In this document: piece by piece, positions 15,743-23,535 of the stretch
How positions within the stretch are numbered: position 1 is the first letter of the stretch
How the letters are laid out: every line of letters starts with the position of its first letter
Assembly (NCBI RefSeq): GCF_002564045.1
Contig: NZ_PDJK01000002.1
Span: 4,464,001-4,528,000 of the forward strand
Reading direction: 5' to 3'
DNA: 64,000 nucleotides
Source: Amycolatopsis sulphurea
GTDB lineage: Bacteria; Actinomycetota; Actinomycetes; Mycobacteriales; Pseudonocardiaceae
Position numbers and translations under genes: made by a program
Notes under the pieces: generated by a model
Database searches by the model: none
Seen by the model: the letters and a program-made list of their open reading frames with translations, nothing else
What the model was told of the DNA's origin: nothing

Positions 15743-16180
15743 ATGAGCGAACCCGACACCCCTGCCGACGACGGCCCCCGAGTCCGGGTCTACGCCCTCA
15801 TCGGACACAACGACCGCCTGCTGCTCGTCAAGTACCCGGGCCATGATGCACTGCCCGGCGGCGCGGTCCGCGCCGGTGAACCCATCGAGCAGGCCCTCCA
15901 CCGGACCCTCCTCGACCAGCTTGGCGTGACCATCACCGAACTGGACTTCTGCACCGTTGTCGAACACGGCAGCAGTGAGCCCGGCGAGCCGTCGGCTGCC
16001 GGGATCGCATTCCTGTTTGACGTGACGCTCACCGATGCCGACGTCCTCGTCGACTCGGCGCTGCCACATCGGTGGGCCGGCGACGACGAACTCTCCGCTC
16101 TTCGCCCCGAGGAGGTCAGGGCCGGGCTGATCGCGGGCACGCTGTCGACCGATCGTCCGTGGCAGACGTGGGCACCATGA
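15743..16180 (+). CDS. Nudix-fold protein with degenerate catalytic box
   Basis: 145 residues. The ATG at 15743 has AGGAG about 10 nt upstream. The Nudix box region reads GGAVRAGEPIEQALHRTLLD then QLGV: the scaffold GX5E is present, but REUXEEXGU is RTLLDQLGV, so the Glu residues that coordinate the catalytic metal are replaced by Thr, Asp and Gln. The rest (VRVYALIGHNDRLLLVKYPG; AFLFDVTLTD) fits the fold. It is therefore probably a binding or sensing protein rather than a pyrophosphohydrolase. It follows queE by 89 bp and precedes a small hypothetical gene. Confidence 0.75.
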   Translation: MSEPDTPADDGPRVRVYALIGHNDRLLLVKYPGHDALPGGAVRAGEPIEQALHRTLLDQLGVTITELDFCTVVEHGSSEPGEPSAAGIAFLFDVTLTDADVLVDSALPHRWAGDDELSALRPEEVRAGLIAGTLSTDRPWQTWAP

Positions 16181-16241
16181 ACAGCCCCGGCCCCGCGTTT
16201 CCGACCAACCCCACAGCGTGCGTAGTCGAGGTGAAGGCAGT

Positions 16242-16583
16242 ATGACCCCAGACGAGGCAGCCGCCCTGACCGAGTTTCCCGAGCTACAGCGGCTTATCGA
16301 CCTTCGCGAGGCGGGCTGGATGTTCCTGCCCACCGTCGTCGATGGGGAGATCGTGCAGGTGCACGGGGTACGGACCTGGGCGGAAGGGTGGGCGGACGCC
16401 CTGCGTGTCCGTTACACGACCGACGCTGCCGGCCTCCGCAACGACCACACCGGTGGCGTCACCTGGCAACGCGAAGGCACCCTCACTGAGATCATCGACG
16501 GTCTCATCGCTCTACCCGCGCCGAGCGACCGCCTCGCACCGCGGCTCGTCATCGCGCGCCGCCCATTGCTGTGGACCGCGTAG
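16242..16583 (+). CDS. Hypothetical protein
   Basis: 113 residues, start ATG 16242 with GAAGG upstream. Sequence features: LQRLIDLREAGWMFLPTVVD, a tryptophan-rich centre (VRTWAEGWADALRVRY) and NDHTGGVTWQREGTLTEII. No domain recognised. Its spacing (61 bp after the degenerate Nudix gene) and codon bias suggest it is the last gene of the queDE-Nudix group. Confidence 0.6.
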   Translation: MTPDEAAALTEFPELQRLIDLREAGWMFLPTVVDGEIVQVHGVRTWAEGWADALRVRYTTDAAGLRNDHTGGVTWQREGTLTEIIDGLIALPAPSDRLAPRLVIARRPLLWTA

Positions 16584-17354
16584 GTCCGGACTCCGCCCGG
16601 ACGCGCGTCGGCCGGTCGGCGCTCGGCGGCCGCGTCCCGCAGAACTCAAGGAACGCTACTCGATGCTCTTCCCTCACCGTGATCACGCTCTCACCGCCCC
16701 GCCATGCGCGATCGATCTCGCCGTGTATCGCGCCCTGGGTCACCGGCCCACCCCGCTGTCGGCTTCGGGGGATAAGGAAACAGGTTTCTCCCTGCGAGAC
16801 AGGTCTTCGCCCGTTCAGGCGGTGAGGCGTCGGTGATGACCGTGTGGTCGCCGACGCCGTATATATCGCGCCTGTTCGCCGCGGCGTCGGCACCGGGCAC
16901 CCGCTCTTCCATGATCTTTCGGATGAGGATGCCGGGCTGCGACGGTTTGTTCCTTGCGATGACAACTCCATCATGCCACGAGAGTTCTTACTCCTGCCGA
17001 ATCACGACCTATGCGAAGCGGTCACCGCCTACCTGCCGCGAGTCGGGCGGCTCGACGACGAGCTGTCCGACGAGATCGGCGACGCCGCCCTCGCTAACGA
17101 GAGAGCCACAGCGACTCGGGCAATTCGACAGAGTATCGAGCCGAACCTCGCGCTTCTCCAGCGAGTCTTGGACGGATTGCGACGGCTGTGATCTGCGGCC
17201 GGACATTCGACCCGGTAAAGACTATTCGACTGTTTCCTGGCTAACCATATAGATTGGTGACGGGAAATTGTATTCCAGTGTGCCGGTTGCCTTTTTTGTG
17301 GTGTCTTCTGTATTTCGACCCGGGTGCCTTAAAAAACTTGAGGAGAATTAGTCA
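16584..17354. other. Mostly non-coding, AT-rich toward its right end
   Basis: Apart from the weak frame at 16844-17191 nothing is recognised. Positions 17240-17340 are clearly AT-richer than the rest of the window (runs TTTTTT and AAAAAA) and directly precede the strong GAGGAG of the 46-residue ORF at 17355, so this is the likely promoter and 5' leader of the lipoprotein operon. Confidence 0.4.
16844..17191 (+). CDS. Hypothetical protein, possibly a remnant
   Basis: A 115-codon frame; the second half (MPREFLLLPNHDLCEAVTAY, then DDELSDEIGDAALANERATA) has reasonable GC3 bias and helical character, while the first half is poor and the start is unsupported. It may be a real small gene beginning near 16970 or the tail of a lost gene. 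Confidence 0.35.
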   Translation: MVADAVYIAPVRRGVGTGHPLFHDLSDEDAGLRRFVPCDDNSIMPREFLLLPNHDLCEAVTAYLPRVGRLDDELSDEIGDAALANERATATRAIRQSIEPNLALLQRVLDGLRRL

Positions 17355-17495
17355 ATGAAGATGAGTAACCTTCGGATCCGCTGGGCGTGGTTGCGTGAAG
17401 ACAATCGGCGGCTCGTGCGCCTTCTGCTGATAGTTGTGACATTTGTGTCCACGGTGTCCGTAGTCATCCTTGCGGCAGCGGCGAATCGTGTGTGA
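17355..17495 (+). CDS. 46-residue single-pass membrane microprotein
   Basis: ATG 17355 is preceded by GAGGAG at 9-10 nt. The product has a basic, Trp-containing N-terminus (MKMSNLRIRWAWLREDNRR) and one hydrophobic segment (LLLIVVTFVSTVSVVILAAA), so it should insert in the membrane with the N-terminus inside. Its stop overlaps a GTG that starts a 29-codon frame, which in turn overlaps the lipoprotein start. Family unknown. Confidence 0.55.
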   Translation: MKMSNLRIRWAWLREDNRRLVRLLLIVVTFVSTVSVVILAAAANRV

Positions 17496-17581
17496 GATTC
17501 TGGGCGGCGCTGGGCGCCGACTCCGTTGCCGAGGACGCACGTGGGGTCGAGATCGAGCGGGCCGGGGGAGGAGGTCTGTGA
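17492..17581 (+). CDS. Possible 29-residue coupled ORF
   Basis: GTG 17492 overlaps the previous stop by 4 nt (GTGA), and its own TGA (17579-17581) overlaps the GTG of the DUF3558 lipoprotein by 4 nt. Product begins MRFWAALGADSVAEDARG. The double overlap suggests translational coupling; the peptide itself may matter less than the ribosome traffic. Confidence 0.4.
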   Translation: MRFWAALGADSVAEDARGVEIERAGGGGL

Positions 17582-18225
17582 AGCGGGCTGCCGCCGTGCT
17601 GGCCGGAGCCGTGTTTCTGGTGCTGGCGGGGTGTTCCGGCGCGGTGCCCGGCAATGCGGAGCCGGTGGCGCAGGCGGGTTCGGTGGTGGAGTCCAGGTCG
17701 GTGGCGGCGGATGGTCCGTCCGGGCGGCAGGTTTCGGGGAAAGGCGTGCCGAAGGTCGAGCATCCGATCGATATCGGCAGGCCGAGTCGCATGCCCTGCG
17801 CGGTGCTCACCGCGCAGCAGGCCAGTGAGCTTCTCGGCGGCGTCGCGCCACCGAAGCCCTACCTGGACGGCGCGGCGGGGCCGTCTTGCTACTGGGGCGG
17901 TGACGCTGCGCACGGTAATGCGAGCGTCGAGGTGATATTCCCGGATATCGACAAGCTCGGGCTGACTTCGGTCTACCAGGCGGCGGGTGGTGCGTACAGG
18001 TTCTTCCGGCCGCTCGATCCGGTGAACGGATATCCCATCGCTGCCTATTCTGTCCGGGACAACCGCAGTGCCGGTGAATGTCACGTCGCGCTCGGCGTGA
18101 GTGATCGGCAGACCGTGGACCTTTCGGTTCGGCAGGATCGGAAGAATGTCGGCAAGAAAGATCCTTGTGATTCTGCACGCGGTATTGCGGAAATGGTGCT
18201 GAGCAATATTCGAGGGGACACGTGA
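17578..18225 (+). CDS. DUF3558-family lipoprotein
   Basis: 215 residues. VKRAAAVLAGAVFLVLAGC is a lipoprotein signal with lipidated Cys near residue 19. The mature domain matches DUF3558 (PKVEHPIDIG, MPCAVLTAQQASELLGG, SCYWGGD, DPCDSARGIAEMVLSNI), and the four Cys flank the same positions as in the lipoprotein at 9374, to which it is paralogous. GTG 17578 has GGGGGAGGAGG before it. It is followed by an HTH gene after 1 bp. Surface-exposed; function unknown. Confidence 0.8.
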   Translation: MKRAAAVLAGAVFLVLAGCSGAVPGNAEPVAQAGSVVESRSVAADGPSGRQVSGKGVPKVEHPIDIGRPSRMPCAVLTAQQASELLGGVAPPKPYLDGAAGPSCYWGGDAAHGNASVEVIFPDIDKLGLTSVYQAAGGAYRFFRPLDPVNGYPIAAYSVRDNRSAGECHVALGVSDRQTVDLSVRQDRKNVGKKDPCDSARGIAEMVLSNIRGDT

Positions 18226-18226
18226 G

Positions 18227-18616
18227 ATGGGTGCACGTTCCGCCGACGCCGGCGGGTGTTCGGTGGGTGATGACGACGCCCCGGCGGGCAAGGCGGTGGC
18301 GCGGCAGGCCCGGAACGCCGCGATGCTGCAGGCCTACCTCGGCGGCGAGTCGCTGACCGAGATCGCGGATCAGGCCGGAGTGTCGCTGTCCTGGGCAGGT
18401 CGCCTACTGAGGGACGCAGGTGTAGTGATGCCCGAGCGTCGCCAGGGGGTCAAGCGCCACAACCTCGATGTGCCGGCCATCATCCGGGAATACAGGGACG
18501 GTCAGAGCACGCGTGCCCTGGGCGACCGGCACGACACCAGCTACCAGACCATACGTCGGCTCCTACTACGGTCCGGCGTTCAGCTTCGGCCACACGGCAA
18601 GCCACCGCGACAATGA
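18227..18616 (+). CDS. Small helix-turn-helix protein
   Basis: 129 residues with two HTH-like segments: YLGGESLTEIADQAGVSLSW at residues ~39-58 and YRDGQSTRALGDRHDTSYQTI at ~88-108, each followed by basic residues (RLLRDAG, RRLLLRSGV). This duplicated resolvase/Trp-repressor-like HTH occurs in Actinobacteria in small DNA-binding proteins of unknown role. The ATG lies 1 bp after the lipoprotein stop, so the two are co-transcribed. It probably regulates the local operon; no enzymatic residues are seen. Confidence 0.65.
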   Translation: MGARSADAGGCSVGDDDAPAGKAVARQARNAAMLQAYLGGESLTEIADQAGVSLSWAGRLLRDAGVVMPERRQGVKRHNLDVPAIIREYRDGQSTRALGDRHDTSYQTIRRLLLRSGVQLRPHGKPPRQ

Positions 18617-18769
18617 ACAGGGCTGGAATCGCCAGCGAACCTTCATACCGGACACGACACCGTCCGGGACCCGGTGGCAGGGCTCTGCGTCGTCTGACCA
18701 CCCGGCTGCCACTCCGGCCACACCGAACCCGGCCGGCACACCCGGCCTCTCCGTGAGGACGACACGACC

Positions 18770-19585
18770 ATGAAAGAACTGCACCGGGCCGTGGTGCTCG
18801 GTATCGCTCTCCGCGCCGCTCGGACGCGACAGCGTTTCCAGCTCAGGGAACTCGCCCGGCGCATCGGCGCGCACCCGGCCCTGGTGTCGAATTGGGAAGT
18901 CGGGAACCGTCGGGCCAACCCAGCTACTGTGGCGCGGATTGTCGGGGCGCTCGGCGTTGTCGGCGAGGATGAGCGTTGGCTCACCCGTCTCGCCCGCACC
19001 ATCGACGATGGGATCATCGTCGGCGGCCCGGACGATCCCCACTGCCTCGCCGCGCTCCGGGACTGCGCCGGACTCGCCAAAGACATCTGGGTGTGGCATC
19101 CCCGTCTGATTCCCGAGATCCTGCAGATCCCTGAGTACACCATCGCGGTCCTGGGACAGCAGGGCGTCGACCCGCCGACCGCGCGGCGTCTCGCGGCCAG
19201 CGAGGGATGCCAGCGTCTTGCCTTCGGCACCACCCCGGTCACCGCCTATATCTCCCGCGCTGCCCTCACCTCGCAGGAGCACCTGGGCACATCCACGATC
19301 ATGACCCGGCAGCTCGCGTACCTCGACCGCCTCGAGACCATCGCGGGCCTCACCATCCGCGTCCTGCCCGACCACGCGCCGCCCGCTGGGTTCTCCGGCC
19401 CGTTCACCCTTTTCAGTACCTACTCGGCGCCGATTGTGCACATTCCTCACCACGCCACCTCCGGGGTCGTGCTCCCCGACCTGCGCGGCCACTACACCGA
19501 CATCACCGACCGCCTCGACGACCTCGCCGAACCACCCCGGGACTCTCTCGCGACCATCGCCCGCCTCATCATGGCCGACCTCTGA
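18770..19585 (+). CDS. XRE-family regulator with DUF5753 domain
   Basis: 271 residues. HTH at residues 10-65 (ALRAARTRQRFQLRELARRI, HPALVSNWEVGNRRANP), then the DUF5753 ligand/partner-binding domain that begins WHPRLIPEILQIPEYT and ends near GVVLPD and YTDITDRLDDLA. Proteins of this type in Streptomyces and relatives usually pair with a small DUF397 partner gene; none is found here. Distinct from the four TPR/Nudix-type XRE proteins. The 153-bp gap upstream should hold its promoter. Confidence 0.85.
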   Translation: MKELHRAVVLGIALRAARTRQRFQLRELARRIGAHPALVSNWEVGNRRANPATVARIVGALGVVGEDERWLTRLARTIDDGIIVGGPDDPHCLAALRDCAGLAKDIWVWHPRLIPEILQIPEYTIAVLGQQGVDPPTARRLAASEGCQRLAFGTTPVTAYISRAALTSQEHLGTSTIMTRQLAYLDRLETIAGLTIRVLPDHAPPAGFSGPFTLFSTYSAPIVHIPHHATSGVVLPDLRGHYTDITDRLDDLAEPPRDSLATIARLIMADL

Positions 19586-19701
19586 ACCGCAGTCAGTACG
19601 CCGGGGCCGCGCCAGCCAGCTGGGCCTCGGAAAGATCCAGAACCCATTCGCCCTCGTACCGCCGGCCGGGCGGGACGCCAGAAGAGTCGAGGAGTCGGTA
19701 C

Positions 19702-19746
19702 ATGTCCGTTGAGAGCGTCGCCCGCCACATCTACGAACGCGCATGA
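19702..19746 (+). CDS. 14-residue leader peptide coupled to downstream gene
   Basis: ATG 19702 has GAGGAG 8 nt upstream; it encodes MSVESVARHIYERA and its TGA overlaps the ATG of the next gene (ATGA, 19743-19746). The downstream gene lacks a separate ribosome-binding site, so this mini-ORF probably delivers ribosomes to it. Confidence 0.5.
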   Translation: MSVESVARHIYERA

Positions 19747-20378
19747 CGGTACCCGCGAACCGCCCGCCGGCGGCCTCGCCCCGGTGGCAGACGGGCCCCA
19801 AGATCGCCCTGGGGACAGGCATTCTGGTCGCGTGCGCCGTGCTCACGCTGGCCGTGGCCTGGACGCAGCTCGGCCTCGATGCGATCCGCCTCGACGGGGC
19901 GAGCACACTGGACAAGTACCACGAAGCCGACTTCGCCACCTGCGACCAGTTCACCGAGCGCACCTCCGCAATCCCGCCGCTATCCGCCGAACTGGCACGC
20001 AACTGGTCTCCCAAGTTCCAATCCGGCTTCCTCGTCTGCGGCTTCGGCTCGAACGACCCGGCAGCACAGTACATCTCACTCGACGTCTACTGGCACGGAC
20101 CGCGCCACAGCGAATCCGGCACCAAGCGCACAGCAGGCCTCTTCACCGGATTCTCCTTCCGCGGCAAAGACCACAGCCCCGTCGGACTCGACTTCGCGGA
20201 CCAGGCACGCTGGCTACCCGGCAGCAACCGGGACTCCTGCGCAGTACTCGTCCTCGACCACAACGCCCTCTTCAAAATCGACTACACCCCCGCAAACCCC
20301 GACCACAACACCCCAACCTGCCGCACCCAGCTGCGCACCATCACCCGCGCACTCCACACCGCGGCCCAACCACGCTGA
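19743..20378 (+). CDS. Membrane-anchored extracytoplasmic protein (DUF3558-like)
   Basis: 211 residues. One N-terminal membrane segment (IALGTGILVACAVLTLAVAW, residues 20-39) with no lipobox Cys, then an extracytoplasmic domain with cysteines at CDQFTE, VCGFGS, SCAVLV and TCRTQL that recall the DUF3558 layout (four Cys, a final helix TITRAL). Probably a transmembrane-anchored relative of the two DUF3558 lipoproteins in this window; homology is weak. Translation appears coupled to the 14-codon ORF. Confidence 0.6.
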   Translation: MTVPANRPPAASPRWQTGPKIALGTGILVACAVLTLAVAWTQLGLDAIRLDGASTLDKYHEADFATCDQFTERTSAIPPLSAELARNWSPKFQSGFLVCGFGSNDPAAQYISLDVYWHGPRHSESGTKRTAGLFTGFSFRGKDHSPVGLDFADQARWLPGSNRDSCAVLVLDHNALFKIDYTPANPDHNTPTCRTQLRTITRALHTAAQPR

Positions 20379-20509
20379 CACCCCGACCGTGCGGCTACGA
20401 GGATCGAGATCAGGCCTCGCGGTCAGAGACCGCCATGTACACAACCCCTCGAAGGCGAATAGGACTCTACTCGGAGAATCCACGCCCCAGAATCGTTTCC
20501 CGATCCTGA

Positions 20510-21575
20510 GAGCCTGTTGGTGGATGGTGTGGCCCTGGTCGTGAGCGTGTCGTGAGGGCATGAAGGTGGGGCTTCTGGTAATCGAGATGTACCACCAACT
20601 TGATCACCAGAAGCCCCGGGATGTCCGTCTACCGTGTCGAGGCCGCGAAGGCCAGTTGCGGCGTGTCTGGTTGCGCGTGTCGTGACCGGGTACGTCGATA
20701 TCCCTCCGATCTGACCGATGAGCAGTGGCAGGTGCTCGAACCCGAGGCCCGGGCGGTGATGGCCGAGCTGCGCAAGAGCCCTGCCGGGGCGCCGATGCGC
20801 CATGACCTGCGGGCGATGCTGGACGCGATCGGCTATCTGACCCGCTATGGCATCGAGTGGCGGGCGTTGCCGGTCGATTTCCCGCCCTGGGAGGCGGTGT
20901 ATGCGTTCTTCGAACGGTGGAGCGAACGCGGCCTGCCACGCCGACTGGCCGGCCGGTTGCGGGAACGCATCCGGATCGCGTGCGGCCGGGCCGAGTTGCC
21001 GACCGCGGCGGTCATCGACGCCCAGACCGTGCGTGGCGCCGACACCGTGGCCGCCGGCAGCGCCGGCTATGACGCGGGGAAGAAGACCAAAGGGGCGCAA
21101 GCGAAATATCGCCACCGACTGTCTCGGGCTCGTGTTGATGGTCACCGTCACCTCCGCCGGTATGCAAGACCGCGACACCGCGTATCGCCTGCTGGCGTTG
21201 CTGCGTGAACACTTCTCCACCGTCACTCTGGTCTGGGCCGACGGCGGCTACGCCGGGCGCCTTGTCGTGTGGGCCAAAGCCGTGCTGCGCCTGACGATCA
21301 CCATCGTCAAACGCACCGACGACATCAAGGGCTTCGTGGTACTGCCCCGGCGGTGGGTGGCAGAGCGGACGTTCGGCCGGCTGATCCGCCACCGGCGCCT
21401 GGTCCGGGACTACGAACGCAAGCCCGAACATCACGAGGCGATGGTCTGGTGGGCCACCCTCGCCATCATGAGCCGCCGGCTGGCCCGAGAACTCGCCGGC
21501 GACCCACCACCGCCACACTGGGGACAGCCCCACCCACCCAGCCCAACCACAGCCTGACCATCCACCAACAGGCTC
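20510..21575. mobile_element. IS5-type insertion sequence, complete with ends
   Basis: Perfect 19-bp terminal inverted repeats GAGCCTGTTGGTGGATGGT (20510-20528; complement at 21557-21575) bound a single transposase region. The 3-bp sequence TGA flanks both ends (20507-20509 and 21576-21578), fitting the TNA target duplications of the IS427-type IS5 group. Element length is 1066 bp. It inserted into island DNA after the DUF3558-like gene. Confidence 0.9.
20621..21557 (+). CDS. IS5-family transposase in two frames (+1 shift)
   Basis: Frame 1 (20621-21208) has the N-terminal region YPSDLTDEQWQVLEPEA, EWRALPVDFPPW and the first catalytic Asp (VIDAQTVRG); after the run AAAGGGG near 21090-21097 the match continues in the +1 frame (GRKRNIATDCLG, second Asp in WADGGYAG, catalytic Glu in RRWVAERTFGR) to 21557. 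All DDE residues are present across both frames. IS427-type elements use programmed frameshifting, usually -1; a +1 change here may be programmed or a disabling indel. Confidence 0.8.
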
Positions 21576-21666
21576 TGAGACCCCGGCGGCTATAACTCCC
21601 TGTCGGACTGTGCCCCGGTGGTCTGTGCACGATCCGGCTGGATCGCTGTTGGCGCTCTCCGAATTT

Positions 21667-23359
21667 GGCTCTGGCGCGGGTTCCGTGGTCCGGTGACGGG
21701 CGGTGAGCGCGGTAGTTGATCATGTCGGCGGTGCTCTGTTGATCTTGAGAGGCTGTTACCGCATCTGGGCGGGCTGGTCGTTGAACGGGTGGAGACTGCG
21801 GGCGAGGGTGTGACGATCTTCGCGCGGCCGGGCGCCACGGGCTGGCCGTGTCGGGTGTGCGGGTCGTGGTCGGAGCGGGTGCACAGCCGCTACTTGCGTC
21901 GAGTGTCCGATGAGCCGGTCGGTGGGCGGCCGGTGACGATTGTGTTGACGGTGCGGCGGTTCTACTGCCGCAACGCAGACTGCGCGGCGGCGACGTTTGT
22001 GGAACAGGCCGAGGGCCTGTCCGAGCGGTATCGCCGCCGGTCGGTCCCGCTGCTGGCCACGTTGGCGCAGGTCGGTCTGGCTCTGGCCGGGCGAGCCGGG
22101 GCGCGGCTGGCAGCGCAGCTGGGGGTCAAGGTCAACCGAACGACCCTGCTGCGCCTGGTGCGTGCACTGCCGGAGCCCGAACTCACCGAGGCACCACCGG
22201 TGCTCGGTGTCGATGACTTCGCGCTGCGTAAGGGAAACGTGTACGGCACTTAGTGGACATCGCCACCGGCAAAGCGATCGATCTTCTGGATGGTCGCGAC
22301 GCCGACCCGCTGGCTCAGTGGTTGCGAGACCACCCTGGGGCCAAGGTGGTCTGCCGCGATCGTGCCGGCGCCTACGCCGAAGGCGCGAAAGCCGGTGCCC
22401 CGGATGCCATCCAGGTGGCCGACCGGTTTCATCTGTGGCGCAACCTCGGCGACTATGTGGAGAAGGCCCCCGTTGCGCGCCACCGTGGCTGTCTCAAACC
22501 TGATGCGCCCGAACGCGAGGTTCCGAGGCCCCTCTTGCCGACCCGACGCCTGAGCCCGCTGAGCCGCGGCTGGTGACCCGGACTCGCGAACGCTATGCCG
22601 CAGTCCAGGAGCTGCGGCACCAGGGCGAGTCCTTGTCGGCGATCTGCCGGATCCTGTCGCTGGACCGCAAGACCGTCCGACGGTTCGCCGGCGCCACCAC
22701 GGTCGACGAGCTGCTGGGCAAGGCGATCGGCCGCAGCGACCTGCTTGAGCCGTTCAAACCGTATCTGCACCAGCGCTGGGGCGAGGGCATCACCGACGCC
22801 GCCCAGCTCACCAAGGAAATCACCGTCCGGGGATACCGCGGCAGCAACCAGACCGTTCGCCGCTACCTGCACCCGTTCCGCGAGCTGCTCACCCCGCCCC
22901 CAGCACCGCCGACCGTACCCAAGGTCCGCCAGGTCACCGGCTGGCTCCTGCGTCACCCTGAGGACCTCGACGCCGACGAGCACCGTCAGCTCGCAGACAT
23001 CCGGTCACGCAGTCCTCACCTGGACCGTCTCGCCGAGCACATCAAGGCCTTCGCGACCATGATGGTCCACCGACAAGGCGAGGACCTCGACACCTGGCTG
23101 TTCACAGTGGAAGCAGACGACCAGCCCGACCTGCGCTCATTCGCCATCGGCATCCGCCGCGACCACGACGCCGTCACCGCCGGACTCACCCTCCTCTACA
23201 GCTCAGGCAAGGTCGAAGGCAACGTCAACCGACTCAAGGCCATCAAACGACAGATGTACGGCCGAGCCAAACTCGACCTCCTCCGCAAACGAGTCATCCT
23301 GGCCTAACCCCAACGAAACTCACACCGAGTAACCGGACCACGGAACCCGCGCCAGAGCC
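21667..23359. mobile_element. ISL3-family insertion sequence with 8-bp target duplication
   Basis: Perfect 28-bp terminal inverted repeats at 21667-21694 and 23332-23359 (beginning GGCTCTGGCGCGGGTTCC). The 8-bp CCGAATTT directly flanks both ends (21659-21666 and 23360-23367), the duplication length expected of ISL3. Element length is 1693 bp. The intact duplication shows this was a simple transposition. Confidence 0.95.
21741..23307 (+). pseudogene. ISL3 transposase, broken by two frameshifts
   Basis: Three consecutive frames give one ISL3 transposase of about 505 residues: zinc-binding N-terminus CRVCGSWSERVHSRYLRR and first catalytic Asp in VLGVDDFALRKG (to 22253); VDIATGKAIDLL and second Asp in VCRDRAGAY (22253-~22510); the HTH insert LSAICRILSLDRKTVRRF and final Glu in KVEGNVNRLKAIKRQMYG (to 23307). 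A premature TAG near 22251 and a second shift near 22510 disable it, so the copy is probably dead unless trans-complemented. Confidence 0.85.
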
Positions 23360-23535
23360 CCGAATTTCCCGACTTGTGCTCTCTGAAATTCCCCAGTGGG
23401 GGTGTCTTGTCGGCGCGTCGTTTGCGCTGGTCAACGGCCTTCGGGCGACGGTTCGCGGTGTTGGTCACCGACCATATGGTGTGTTTCAGTGGGAGAGTCT
23501 CCGGGCGGGCGGGCGGGCCACGGCGAGGGGGAACA

